7,211 nt of DNA from JANXSF01 sp043755435 (GTDB taxonomy: Bacteria; Acidobacteriota; Terriglobia; Bryobacterales; Bryobacteraceae). Below the pieces are notes generated by a model, which saw only the letters and a list, made by a program, of their open reading frames with translations, was not told where the DNA came from and did not search any database. Each line of letters opens with the position of its first letter. The stretch's first letter is position 1. The stretch is from the NCBI GenBank assembly GCA_043755435.1, contig JAYUSZ010000434.1, positions 1-7,211 on the forward strand, written 5' to 3'. Positions 1-5,690 of the stretch are shown here, piece by piece. The position numbers and the translations under genes are program-made.

Positions 1-1225
1 CTTGATCCTTCTCAGCGAACCAGATTTCATCCCTGCGAAGTAGATCTTGGTCAAGTAAGTTCGATTCGTGGGTCGTCACTATGATTTGGCGGTGACAGCC
101 TGATCCTGACTTCAGGAAGGACTCCAAGAATGTCCGGACAAGGATGGGGTGCAGACTACGGTCAATTTCGTCGATGAAATAGACGACATCGCTACGTTGC
201 GAATGATGGAGCGCCGGAATTAGGTTTAATAATCTTCGTGTGCCATCGGATTCTTGATTCAAATCAAACATTGCTGAATGCCCGAGTTGTGTTTCGTGTG
301 ATGCCTGAACTGTAATGTGGTAAAAGTGATTTTCATCGTCCCCCTTGATGAGCAATTCGCGTCCATCTCCTAGCCCGATACTTGTCGCTCCGCTTTTGAT
401 TTGGTTCACCTGTTTCATTAGAATTGGCATTGGAACGTCAGGTGTTTCGGTTACAAACCTTTGCAACTCTTCTAAAGAAATAGCACTGTTAACAGGTCTT
501 AAATGACTCACACCTGTGGATGAAAGCCTCAGATAATCGCCGGCAAACTCTAGCAATTCCGGATCATCAATCAGCGCTTTTCCCAACCCTCTAAATGATT
601 CTTCTGGTGAAATGAGTTTAAGGCTTTTGGTGAACCATCCCAACACGCTTTGTAACTCTGAACCAATGTCCTCTGATTCAAGGGTAACCAGTGCGGTTGC
701 TAAGAAGGATTGGTTTTGTGGACCACCAACGGTGGCTAGGGCTTTCAGCTTTTCCCCTCCAATTTTGATTTCCACACTTACTCTTCCGGTAGCTTCAGTT
801 ATGCGCTCAAATAGTACTCGGTCTCTCCCCCCAATCACTTGTACGAGCCACTCTTCAGCAATCCGCTGGTCATTGACCTTAAACCCAAACCGGTAGAGCT
901 TTTCCTGGGCAATGAATTGAATATCAAAACTGGAATCCTTCTGATCCTCTCCGTTAAGCCTAAACTGCTCGCGTCCGGTGCCACCCCCTTTTTCACGACG
1001 ATCCAGAGCAACCGACTTGACATATTGAAGCGCCTTGAAAAGATTTGATTTCCCAGCACCATTTGCTCCATATAAAACACCTGCTCTTAAAACACTCTCC
1101 TTGGAATTTGGGATCGGAACAAGGTGCTCCTTGTGACTATCCGACAAACGATTACTTGCGACCAAAGAAAAAGTCTCTTCGGCGGAGAAGGAGCGGAAGT
1201 TGGAAACTGAAAATGAAACTAGCAT
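1..1225 (-). CDS. AAA15-type (COG1106-like) ATP-binding protein, 3' end off the window
   Basis: Reading leftward from the ATG at 1225 gives 408 uninterrupted codons to the window edge. The start follows TAGGAG by four bases (CACAGTAGGAGTACT-ATG). Motifs appear in the order expected of an ABC/SMC-like ATPase: Walker A GANGAGKS at residues 55-62 (Lys61), a signature-like NQESDGTRR around Ser326-Gly328, Walker B VVYFIDE at 347-353, and the switch histidine in VTTHESN at His386. The closing LLRRDEIWFAEKD (399-403 core) is characteristic of the COG1106/AAA15 group, whose members are usually about 400-460 residues, so probably only the last few dozen residues are missing. It is a cytosolic ATPase; relatives occur in phage-defence and restriction loci, some next to an RloB-like partner, which would lie off the left edge. 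A TACAAT box at 1268-1263 could be a -10 element, with no convincing -35. Function in defence is inference; the ATPase fold is clear. Confidence 0.93.
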   Translation of the reverse strand, partial: MLVSFSVSNFRSFSAEETFSLVASNRLSDSHKEHLVPIPNSKESVLRAGVLYGANGAGKSNLFKALQYVKSVALDRREKGGGTGREQFRLNGEDQKDSSFDIQFIAQEKLYRFGFKVNDQRIAEEWLVQVIGGRDRVLFERITEATGRVSVEIKIGGEKLKALATVGGPQNQSFLATALVTLESEDIGSELQSVLGWFTKSLKLISPEESFRGLGKALIDDPELLEFAGDYLRLSSTGVSHLRPVNSAISLEELQRFVTETPDVPMPILMKQVNQIKSGATSIGLGDGRELLIKGDDENHFYHITVQASHETQLGHSAMFDLNQESDGTRRLLNLIPALHHSQRSDVVYFIDEIDRSLHPILVRTFLESFLKSGSGCHRQIIVTTHESNLLDQDLLRRDEIWFAEKDQ

Positions 1226-1306
1226 AGTACTCCTACTGTGAAAATATCACACTAAGGCCAATATTGTAATCTCAAGAGACAAATCAACTCGATGATTGTG
1301 TGCTAG

Positions 1307-1802
1307 AAACTCGCTGGCGGCGTTGCAGTGATCAAGGTTGGCGCGGCGACGGAAACCGAAATGAAGGAAAAGAAGATGCTCTGCATGCAACTCGCGCGGC
1401 CGTGGAAGAAGGGATTGTCCCTGGTGGTGGCGTGGCTCTGCTGCGTGCCGCTATGGCTCTGAAAGACGTCAAGGCAGTGGTATCGACATCATACGCCGCG
1501 CTTGCGAAGAGCCCTGCCGTCAAATTTCCGGTAATGCCGGTCATGAAGGCGCAATCATCGTCGAAAAGATCCGTGCTGAAAAGAACCCGATGTACGGTTT
1601 CAACGCAGCTACGGGTGTTTATGAAGATCTGGTAAAGGCTGGCGTCATCGATCCTACCAAGGTGACCCGGACTGCTCTGCAGAACGCTTCTTCAATCTCA
1701 GCATTGATGCTAACGACGGAGGCGATGATCTGCGAGATTCCAGAGAAGAAGGCAGCTCCGGCTGGCGGCGGTGGTGATCACGGCCCCGGTATGGACTACT
1801 AA
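1307..1802 (+). pseudogene. groEL: groEL 3'-end remnant, three reading frames
   Basis: This is the C-terminal part of the 60-kDa chaperonin, broken into three frames. Segment one (1307-1375) reads [19 protein letters not shown] then KEKK. Segment two (1375-1476) reads [19 protein letters not shown] then VALLRA, the hallmark GroEL stretch. Segment three (1479-1802) reads GIDIIRRACEEPCRQI, then YGFNAATGVYEDLVKAGVID, KVTRTALQNASSIS, and ends GGGGDHGPGMDY with a TAA stop. The first junction is a 13-nt deletion between GAAG repeats, as shown by the unbroken version at 3671-3687. The second, near 1477, appears to have lost several codons as well as the frame. Everything upstream of about codon 360 of a normal (roughly 545-residue) GroEL is absent; homology stops at 1307 right after an in-frame TAG. 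It cannot make a chaperonin. The C-terminus resembles acidobacterial GroEL from memory. Confidence 0.93.
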
Positions 1803-1828
1803 GCTAGTTTTTAGTTTGTGTGTTGAAG

Positions 1829-1863
1829 ACGGCCGCTTCCCGCAAGGGGGCGGTCGTTTTTTT
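1829..1863 (+). terminator. intrinsic terminator behind the groEL remnant
   Basis: A 12-bp stem (1829-1840 with 1846-1857, including three G-T wobbles) closes a CGCAA loop at 1841-1845 and runs directly into seven T residues at 1857-1863. It lies 26 bp after the groEL TAA and is very likely the original groEL terminator carried along with the gene scrap. It should shield the gene starting at 1893 from read-through, so that gene needs a promoter in the remaining 29 bp or tolerates leaky termination. Confidence 0.88.
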
Positions 1864-1892
1864 GAATTCATATAGCCAAGTAATATAGAGTA

Positions 1893-3617
1893 ATGACTCC
1901 CATCAGCAGGCTCCGAATCGTCGTTGGCTATCCTTCGGACGCCCATGAGGGCAGAATTGTGCTTGAGAGGTGTCTCAAACAAGAATTCTTCAAAACCTAT
2001 TGCAGCGAGCACAAATTGGAGGTTGAGTTGGTTGCATGGGACACTCATGCTGGCCCCGGAATACACGAATTCGGCCCTCAAGGATGGATTGATCTCGCAC
2101 TTAACATCAAGGAAAGCGACCTGTTTGTCGCTATATTTCAAGGGAAACTCGGCACTCCTTACAAAGAACACGCCTCCGGAACTGTGTACGAAATTGATTC
2201 GGCGATTCGAAGTTTCAAAGAGCGCCAGTCGCCACAAGTGTGGGTTTGCACTCCTTCTGCTTCGGCGGCTTCCCTTTATAAGATCTCTTCGGAATTGGGT
2301 GCCTACGTTGCAACACTAAGTGTGCAAAACGGAAATGATTACCAACCGCTTTACAGACAGTACGACTCATCAGAGGATTTGTTTCAAAAGTTCAGTTCCT
2401 GGTTATTCCAATTTCTCATAAGACAGGGCCACAGACAGATTTTTCAGAACGGCCTTCCACGACAGGCAACCGTTCGATACGATATTCATGCCGATGTGAT
2501 CGACATGCCCGCCGAATGTCTTACGGCACCTGCGGCACCCCTAATAATTGCTCTTCAAGGTAGCGATTCACATCAGTTGGGCACTTGGAGGAGCGGTAGA
2601 GTCGACGTTTATGTCAATACTAATCTCACTAGCCCTCAGTTAGGCTCCTTGAGCCTGACTGTACTCAAAGTTCAGCAGCCAGATGGGGCATTTGGAAAGT
2701 GGTCTGACATGCAAAGCGTCCACGGAATTCAGTTTGGCGCGAATGCGATACGCTTCGATGTAGCATTCCAGTTTACTTCGGCTCATCGCCTGGTCAGGCT
2801 TGCCATCGAAAACCTGTTCGTCAATGCGGGGCAATTGGGGGTATCGACCAATGGTGAGACCTTTGTACTTGCTCATGTCGATTTCTCTGCTCACAACGAA
2901 GCCGAGCTTCAAATGGTTCCAGGAAACGTCGAGGGAAAAATCGGTAGAGTCGTTAGCTGTGGATTTGCGTTTCGCCTTGCTAGTCCCGCAGAGCAAACAA
3001 TCGCGGACCTGAAGATAATGACAATAAAAGCCAAAGACTGGGCTGTCCTTCGATTCGAAGGGACTCTCACAAGCCGCTTACCTCGGAAGTTTATCGAAGC
3101 ACTCTGCGACGATACGCTGCCCAGATCTTCAAGCTACTGCGGACTGCGGTTATTGATCCGGATGCACACGTACGGCGGCAAGTACGTCTGCGTCCCCACT
3201 AGGTTGTCTTCTGCTTCCGGACATTCTCGATGGTCGTTCGTCCAAGCGGATGCAAATGGCGCAGGTCGGTACCCCGTGGACGAAATAGAACAAATCATTG
3301 TCAATAACGAATCATACTATGTGATCCCATCGCCTGATTTTACGAACGCTTTTGCACCGAATGGAATCACCGCCGCGTACGAGCCCCAGTTTCTCAGAGA
3401 CTCGCTGCCGGAGTACGGGGAGTTGAAGATTCAATTGCTGCAATTGCTCGACCTGTTTCCCTTTATCCCATCTATGAGCTTCTCAGTCGCCTTCTGCTTG
3501 GCGCCTTGTAGTACCGTCACCACCGCCAGTCGGGACGCCCCGATACCTCGCTTTTTTGACTACTCGACATTGACTACTATCACGCTTTCTGCAACCTTGC
3601 CCAATCAAACCAGGTAG
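1893..3617 (+). CDS. DUF4062/TIR-like N-terminal domain protein with unrecognised C-terminal region
   Basis: A 574-residue protein. Residues 8-110 look like the DUF4062/TIR-like fold used in bacterial signalling and conflict proteins: an opening beta-strand and loop RIVVGYPSDAHEGR (8-21), a middle DLFVAIFQGKLGTP (76-89), then SGTVYEIDSAI (95-105), matching the family pattern PSD..ER, D.fV.i...lGTP, SGT..E...A. A helix around YDSSEDLFQKFSSWL (157-171) closes the module. Residues 190-510 look rich in alternating beta-strand patterns with no motif I know. No signal peptide or clear membrane helix is visible, so it is probably cytosolic. The last 50 or so residues (from about 525) are Ser/Thr-rich and unlike the rest, so the 3' end may be altered. 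The ATG at 1893 has only a weak GAG ahead of it; TTGAAT (1862) and TATAGA (1884) are a possible but poor promoter. It sits between two groEL scraps. A sensor or effector role is inferred from the N-terminal domain only. Confidence 0.72.
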   Translation: MTPISRLRIVVGYPSDAHEGRIVLERCLKQEFFKTYCSEHKLEVELVAWDTHAGPGIHEFGPQGWIDLALNIKESDLFVAIFQGKLGTPYKEHASGTVYEIDSAIRSFKERQSPQVWVCTPSASAASLYKISSELGAYVATLSVQNGNDYQPLYRQYDSSEDLFQKFSSWLFQFLIRQGHRQIFQNGLPRQATVRYDIHADVIDMPAECLTAPAAPLIIALQGSDSHQLGTWRSGRVDVYVNTNLTSPQLGSLSLTVLKVQQPDGAFGKWSDMQSVHGIQFGANAIRFDVAFQFTSAHRLVRLAIENLFVNAGQLGVSTNGETFVLAHVDFSAHNEAELQMVPGNVEGKIGRVVSCGFAFRLASPAEQTIADLKIMTIKAKDWAVLRFEGTLTSRLPRKFIEALCDDTLPRSSSYCGLRLLIRMHTYGGKYVCVPTRLSSASGHSRWSFVQADANGAGRYPVDEIEQIIVNNESYYVIPSPDFTNAFAPNGITAAYEPQFLRDSLPEYGELKIQLLQLLDLFPFIPSMSFSVAFCLAPCSTVTTASRDAPIPRFFDYSTLTTITLSATLPNQTR

Positions 3618-3655
3618 TAGAATCGATCCTTTTGATGTATCCGATTCGCTCTCTT

Positions 3656-3718
3656 CGAAATGAAGGAAAAGAAGGCTCGTGTGGAAGATGCTCTGCATGC
3701 AGCCCGCGCAGCGGCCGT
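3656..3718 (+). pseudogene. groEL: second, short groEL scrap
   Basis: About 63 bp encode EMKEKKARVEDALHAARAAA, the GroEL segment that overlaps the first remnant. The 19 bases at 3656-3674 equal 1357-1375, and 3684-3704 equals 1372-1389 over its first 18 bases. Between them this copy keeps the 13 bases (3675-3687, encoding ARVE) that the first copy lost. It also differs downstream (GCCCGCGCAGCGGCC against ACTCGCGCGGCC), adding one alanine codon. Neither flank continues in groEL. The two scraps therefore descend from a common groEL source but one is not a simple later copy of the other in its present state. Non-functional as a chaperonin. Confidence 0.85.
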
Positions 3719-3757
3719 ATTCCGCGAGATGAAACAGAAGTGTTGTATTATTAGGAC

Positions 3758-3940
3758 GTGACTAGCGCCGAGTTCAAGAGGTGGCTGGAAAAGCAACATT
3801 GTACTTTCGAACCCGGCAAGGGCGGACACATGAAGGTTCGGCTAGGGCAGCGATTCTCCGTTCTACCCATGCATGGATCGAACAAAGAAATCGGCAAGGG
3901 ACTCGCGGAGAAAATCAAAAGAGACCTCGGTCTAAAGTAA
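3758..3940 (+). CDS. hicA: HicA-family toxin (mRNA interferase)
   Basis: Sixty residues, the normal size for HicA. The N-terminus (M)TSAEFKRWLEKQ is the family's first helix; GGHMKVRL (22-29) carries the catalytic histidine His24 in the usual G-S/G-H position; VLPMHGSNKEIGKGL (35-49) matches the v-P-H-..-e-.-kGl strand and helix. HicA is a small double-stranded-RNA-binding-fold ribonuclease that cuts mRNA in the cytoplasm and stalls growth until HicB binds it. The start is GTG at 3758: an in-frame TAG lies at 3752-3754, so no longer form exists, and the next ATG would remove the catalytic region's front. The ribosome site is poor (AGGA only one base from GTG), against a good one for hicB, which would favour antitoxin excess. 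A TATTAT at 3746-3751 could be a -10 box giving a near-leaderless message. The hicB gene follows 10 bp later. Confidence 0.9.
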   Translation: MTSAEFKRWLEKQHCTFEPGKGGHMKVRLGQRFSVLPMHGSNKEIGKGLAEKIKRDLGLK

Positions 3941-3950
3941 GGAGTTGGTG

Positions 3951-4376
3951 ATGTTAAGATACCCGGTAAAGCTAAAACGTGATTCCAATGGCACAATCCT
4001 GTCCAGTTTTCCCGATGTGCCTGAGGCTCATACTTTCGGCAACGACGATCAGGAAGCTTTGAAGCGCTCGGTGGATGCCCTTGAAACTGCTTTCATGTGT
4101 TACATGGAGGATCGGCGTGCCATTCCACAACCCTCGGCTTTGAAACGCGGATCGTCTATTGTGCTGCCCGCTCTGACGGAAGCAAAACTTGCTCTTTATA
4201 CAGCAATGCGAACTCGGCGGATTAATAAGTCTGAGTTGGCCAGAAAGTTGAATTGCCACCCGCCCCAAGTGGACCGGCTTCTTAATCTGCGGCATCGATC
4301 ACGGCTCGATCAGTTGGAAGCAGCATTCCACGCCGTTGGCAAAGCGCTATCTGTGCAGATTCTGGATGCAGCCTGA
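3951..4376 (+). CDS. hicB: HicB-family antitoxin with C-terminal HTH
   Basis: With the ATG at 3951 the product is 141 residues. Residues 3-50 form the HicB partial RNase-H-like fold: YPVKLKRDSNGTILSSFPDV (4-23), PEAHTFGND (24-32) and the helix QEALKRSVDALETAF (34-48). After a linker, residues 73-136 hold an XRE/Cro-type helix-turn-helix, with INKSELARKLNCHPPQVDRL (91-110) as the recognition unit. The antitoxin binds HicA to block its active site, and the HTH lets the complex repress its own promoter, presumably in the 3719-3757 region. I chose ATG 3951 rather than the in-frame TTG (3945) or GTG (3948) because GGAG at 3941-3944 lies six bases ahead of it, an ideal distance. The gene is co-directional with hicA and the pair looks intact, so this toxin-antitoxin module may still be active. 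Confidence 0.92.
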   Translation: MLRYPVKLKRDSNGTILSSFPDVPEAHTFGNDDQEALKRSVDALETAFMCYMEDRRAIPQPSALKRGSSIVLPALTEAKLALYTAMRTRRINKSELARKLNCHPPQVDRLLNLRHRSRLDQLEAAFHAVGKALSVQILDAA

Positions 4377-4470
4377 GGAATTAAACAGGATTGCCCACGT
4401 CTACAAAGCGCACGCGAAGCGGAGGCAGGCTCTGCTGGAGAGCAACCGGCCAAAGAATACACTGTTGGAA
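4377..4470 (+). other. non-coding stretch after hicB, no gene seen
   Basis: No convincing gene is present on the plus strand. On the minus strand the frame of the transposase remnant further right stays open through here to 4310, reading VYSLAGCSPAEPASASRA at about 4398-4455. This could be an extended tail of the insertion sequence rather than host DNA, which would put the insertion-sequence edge close to the hicB stop; I cannot confirm this from the sequence alone. No poly-T terminator for hicAB was seen. Confidence 0.4.
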
Positions 4471-4514
4471 ACTCATCCTGATGAGTCGCTCGGAGAGCGG
4501 CGTGCCGCTCTCCG
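4471..4514. repeat. two consecutive perfect palindromes
   Basis: The first inverted repeat (4471-4486) has 7-bp arms ACTCATC and GATGAGT around CT. Four bases later the second (4491-4514) has 11-bp arms CGGAGAGCGGC and GCCGCTCTCCG around GT. In RNA both would form hairpins (6 bp with a CCTG loop; 10 bp with a CGTG loop). There is no T-run on either side, so neither is a canonical intrinsic terminator, although they lie between convergent hicAB and transposase reading frames and could act as a factor-dependent or attenuating structure, or as an end sequence of the old insertion element. Confidence 0.75.
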
Positions 4515-4529
4515 ATGCAATTTAGCTTA

Positions 4530-4804
4530 ACAGGCATCAGGATAGATTTCCTATGCCTTGGAAAACTCAAAGTTACTGGGAACCCAGACTGCGGAGGCTC
4601 GGTTGCCGCCGCCAACTCGAACTCTTCCGGTGGCCGGTAGGCCAGCGCTGAGTGGAGCCGTTCGCAATTGTAAATCCGTTCAATAAACTCCTCGATATTC
4701 TGTTTCAGTTCCTCCATCGTAGAGTAACTTCGGCAATTGATCTCCTCACTCTTGAGTATGTTCATGAAGCTCTCGCAGAGTCGGATGTAAGTCATATCGG
4801 CTAA
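4530..4804 (-). mobile_element. IS3-family transposase remnant with internal deletion
   Basis: Reading leftward, LADMTYIRL (about 4805-4778) is the opening of the IS3 OrfB DDE catalytic core, containing the first catalytic Asp (family form ADITYIRL). It is joined directly to CESFMNILKSEEINCRSY, the end of the same core with the third catalytic residue Glu (GAG at 4774-4772). The C-terminus follows: STMEELKQNIEEFIERIYN, CERLHSALAYRPPEEFE and then LSFPRHRKS. In an intact transposase roughly 90-100 residues, including the second Asp, separate TYIRL from CESF; here they are gone. The OrfA and the N-terminal half of OrfB are also absent. The same frame remains open beyond the usual C-terminus down to 4310, so the left edge is uncertain. 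Transposition-dead. Confidence 0.85.
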
Positions 4805-4902
4805 CAAAGTGGTTGATCGTTTCCACATCTACATACTGAGCCATGTTGGAACACACCGCAAACCATTTCCCTCCGCTACACTACGCTGTTAGGAAGGAAC
4901 CA
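4805..4902. other. no recognisable gene
   Basis: Nothing convincing is found between the transposase remnant and the hairpin behind the LCIB-like gene. A minus-strand frame from the ATG at about 4843 reads MAQYVDVETINHFVS and overlaps the transposase remnant in another frame; it stops after 32 codons and matches nothing I know. Confidence 0.4.
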
Positions 4903-4933
4903 CCTCGCAGAGCGCCAAAAGCGCACAGCGAGG
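4903..4933 (-). terminator. probable terminator hairpin of the bestrophin-LCIB operon
   Basis: An imperfect hairpin begins 10 bp after the stop codon of the LCIB-like gene. Arms 4903-4915 and 4921-4933 pair over 13 positions with two mismatches (4909/4927 and 4911/4925) around a five-base loop that reads TTTTG on the transcribed minus strand. It is followed only by TGGTTCCTTCC, not a true U-tract, so the termination role rests on position and stem strength. Confidence 0.45.
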
Positions 4934-4943
4934 GAATTGGGCA

Positions 4944-5690
4944 CTACGCGAATAGCCTGTCGGCCAGTGATAACCGCTTACCCGTTGCCAATTCGATGCA
5001 GTCCAAGCGCCGAATCGAGGCGAACGAGCCGAACCCATGGTCGGCGTTTATCAACACACCCCCCATCAAGATCAAATGCCGGCAGGGATAGGAGGTCTTC
5101 TCGGCCAGTAGCGCAATTCGCCTGTCGATCGCCTCGAACATCACGTCGGCGACCGCCAAGAGCGGTTCCGGGGCGGCAACGATACGATCCTTGCCGGCGA
5201 GCAAGATCTGTTCGATGGTGTTTTGCTGGTAGTCGAGTTCGGTCAACCGCCCCGCGGGGATCTCGTCACTCAAAAGCTTAGCCAGGGCTGCTCGCGCCGC
5301 ACCGCAACAGGCTGAGGGCTGCGTCTGCCCCGGCCGCAGCACTTCCCCGGCGACGCCCGCTTGCGTGATGCCGATATGGGGGCCATAGAAAACGAACACC
5401 GCCCCATCCTCCGGGACATGATGCGCAAATGCTCCCATGCCGGTCAATCCCGTAAAGGGGAATCCATTGAGTCCGCCCATTTTGAATGGCCCAAGCATTT
5501 CATAGGCACGCTGGGGGTACTCAATGGCGTTCAGATCGTCGCTACAGATACTGTCAGCGGACATGATCCGGTTTGGCTGTAAACCCAGTTCGCTGCTTAG
5601 CAGGTCGAGCAGGCGGTCAACGGTCTCGGCGGAACTGTGGGCGTTGGGATAAAAGCGCCGGATGGTTTTGAGGTAGTCCATGTTACTCAC
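4944..5690 (-). CDS. LCIB/theta-type carbonic anhydrase-like zinc protein
   Basis: A 248-residue soluble protein matching the LCIB family (limiting-CO2-inducible protein B; theta-class carbonic anhydrases), which interconvert CO2 and bicarbonate or trap CO2 in algae. Conserved blocks occur in order: ICSDDLN (48-54) with Cys49 and Asp51, FKMGGLNGFPFTGLTGMGAF (69-88), AHHVP (89-93), VFYGPHIGIT (100-109) with His105, and ACCGAARAAL (127-136) with Cys128/Cys129. Cys49, His105 and Cys129 are the likely zinc triad, with the His-to-second-Cys spacing of 24 seen in algal LCIB. Residues 150-248 form the helical and final-strand part (HLILMGGVLINADHG at 205-219). No signal or membrane segment is evident. 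The GTG at 5690 overlaps the bestrophin TGA by 4 nt; an ATG at 5681, three codons on, is an alternative start. It is the distal gene of the two-gene operon. Catalytic activity is unproven; some algal LCIB proteins test inactive alone. Confidence 0.87.
   Translation of the reverse strand: MSNMDYLKTIRRFYPNAHSSAETVDRLLDLLSSELGLQPNRIMSADSICSDDLNAIEYPQRAYEMLGPFKMGGLNGFPFTGLTGMGAFAHHVPEDGAVFVFYGPHIGITQAGVAGEVLRPGQTQPSACCGAARAALAKLLSDEIPAGRLTELDYQQNTIEQILLAGKDRIVAAPEPLLAVADVMFEAIDRRIALLAEKTSYPCRHLILMGGVLINADHGFGSFASIRRLDCIELATGKRLSLADRLFA

Noticed and set aside
612..1080. Open frames on both strands inside 612-1227
   Set aside because: All are shadows of the continuous 408-codon ATPase frame, which carries ordered motifs on the minus strand.
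1862..1889. Promoter TTGAAT - 16 bp - TATAGA ahead of the 1893 gene
   Set aside because: Both boxes match only four of six consensus bases and the start site would fall at or after the ATG; mentioned but not listed as a feature.
3427..3571. Minus-strand peptide GIGASRLAVVTVLQGAKQ as a possible gene fragment
   Set aside because: Only about 48 codons between stops, no start or ribosome site, not recognised; kept only as a hint in the finding on the 3' end of the large gene.
4477..4506. Hammerhead-ribozyme-like core: CTGATGA followed by a stem GTCGCTC / GAGCGGC
   Set aside because: The required GAAA after stem II is absent (GTGCC instead), and the upstream GGAAAC leaves no room for the other stems. 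The CTGATGA arises from the ACTCATC palindrome.
4748..4843. Minus-strand frame MAQYVDVETINHFVSRYD overlapping the transposase remnant
   Set aside because: It overlaps recognisable IS3 motifs in another frame, stops after 32 codons and matches no family I know; treated as a shadow.
4937..5582. Plus-strand frames opposite the LCIB-like gene
   Set aside because: Low-complexity Arg/Ser-rich translation typical of antisense to a GC-rich gene; no motif.
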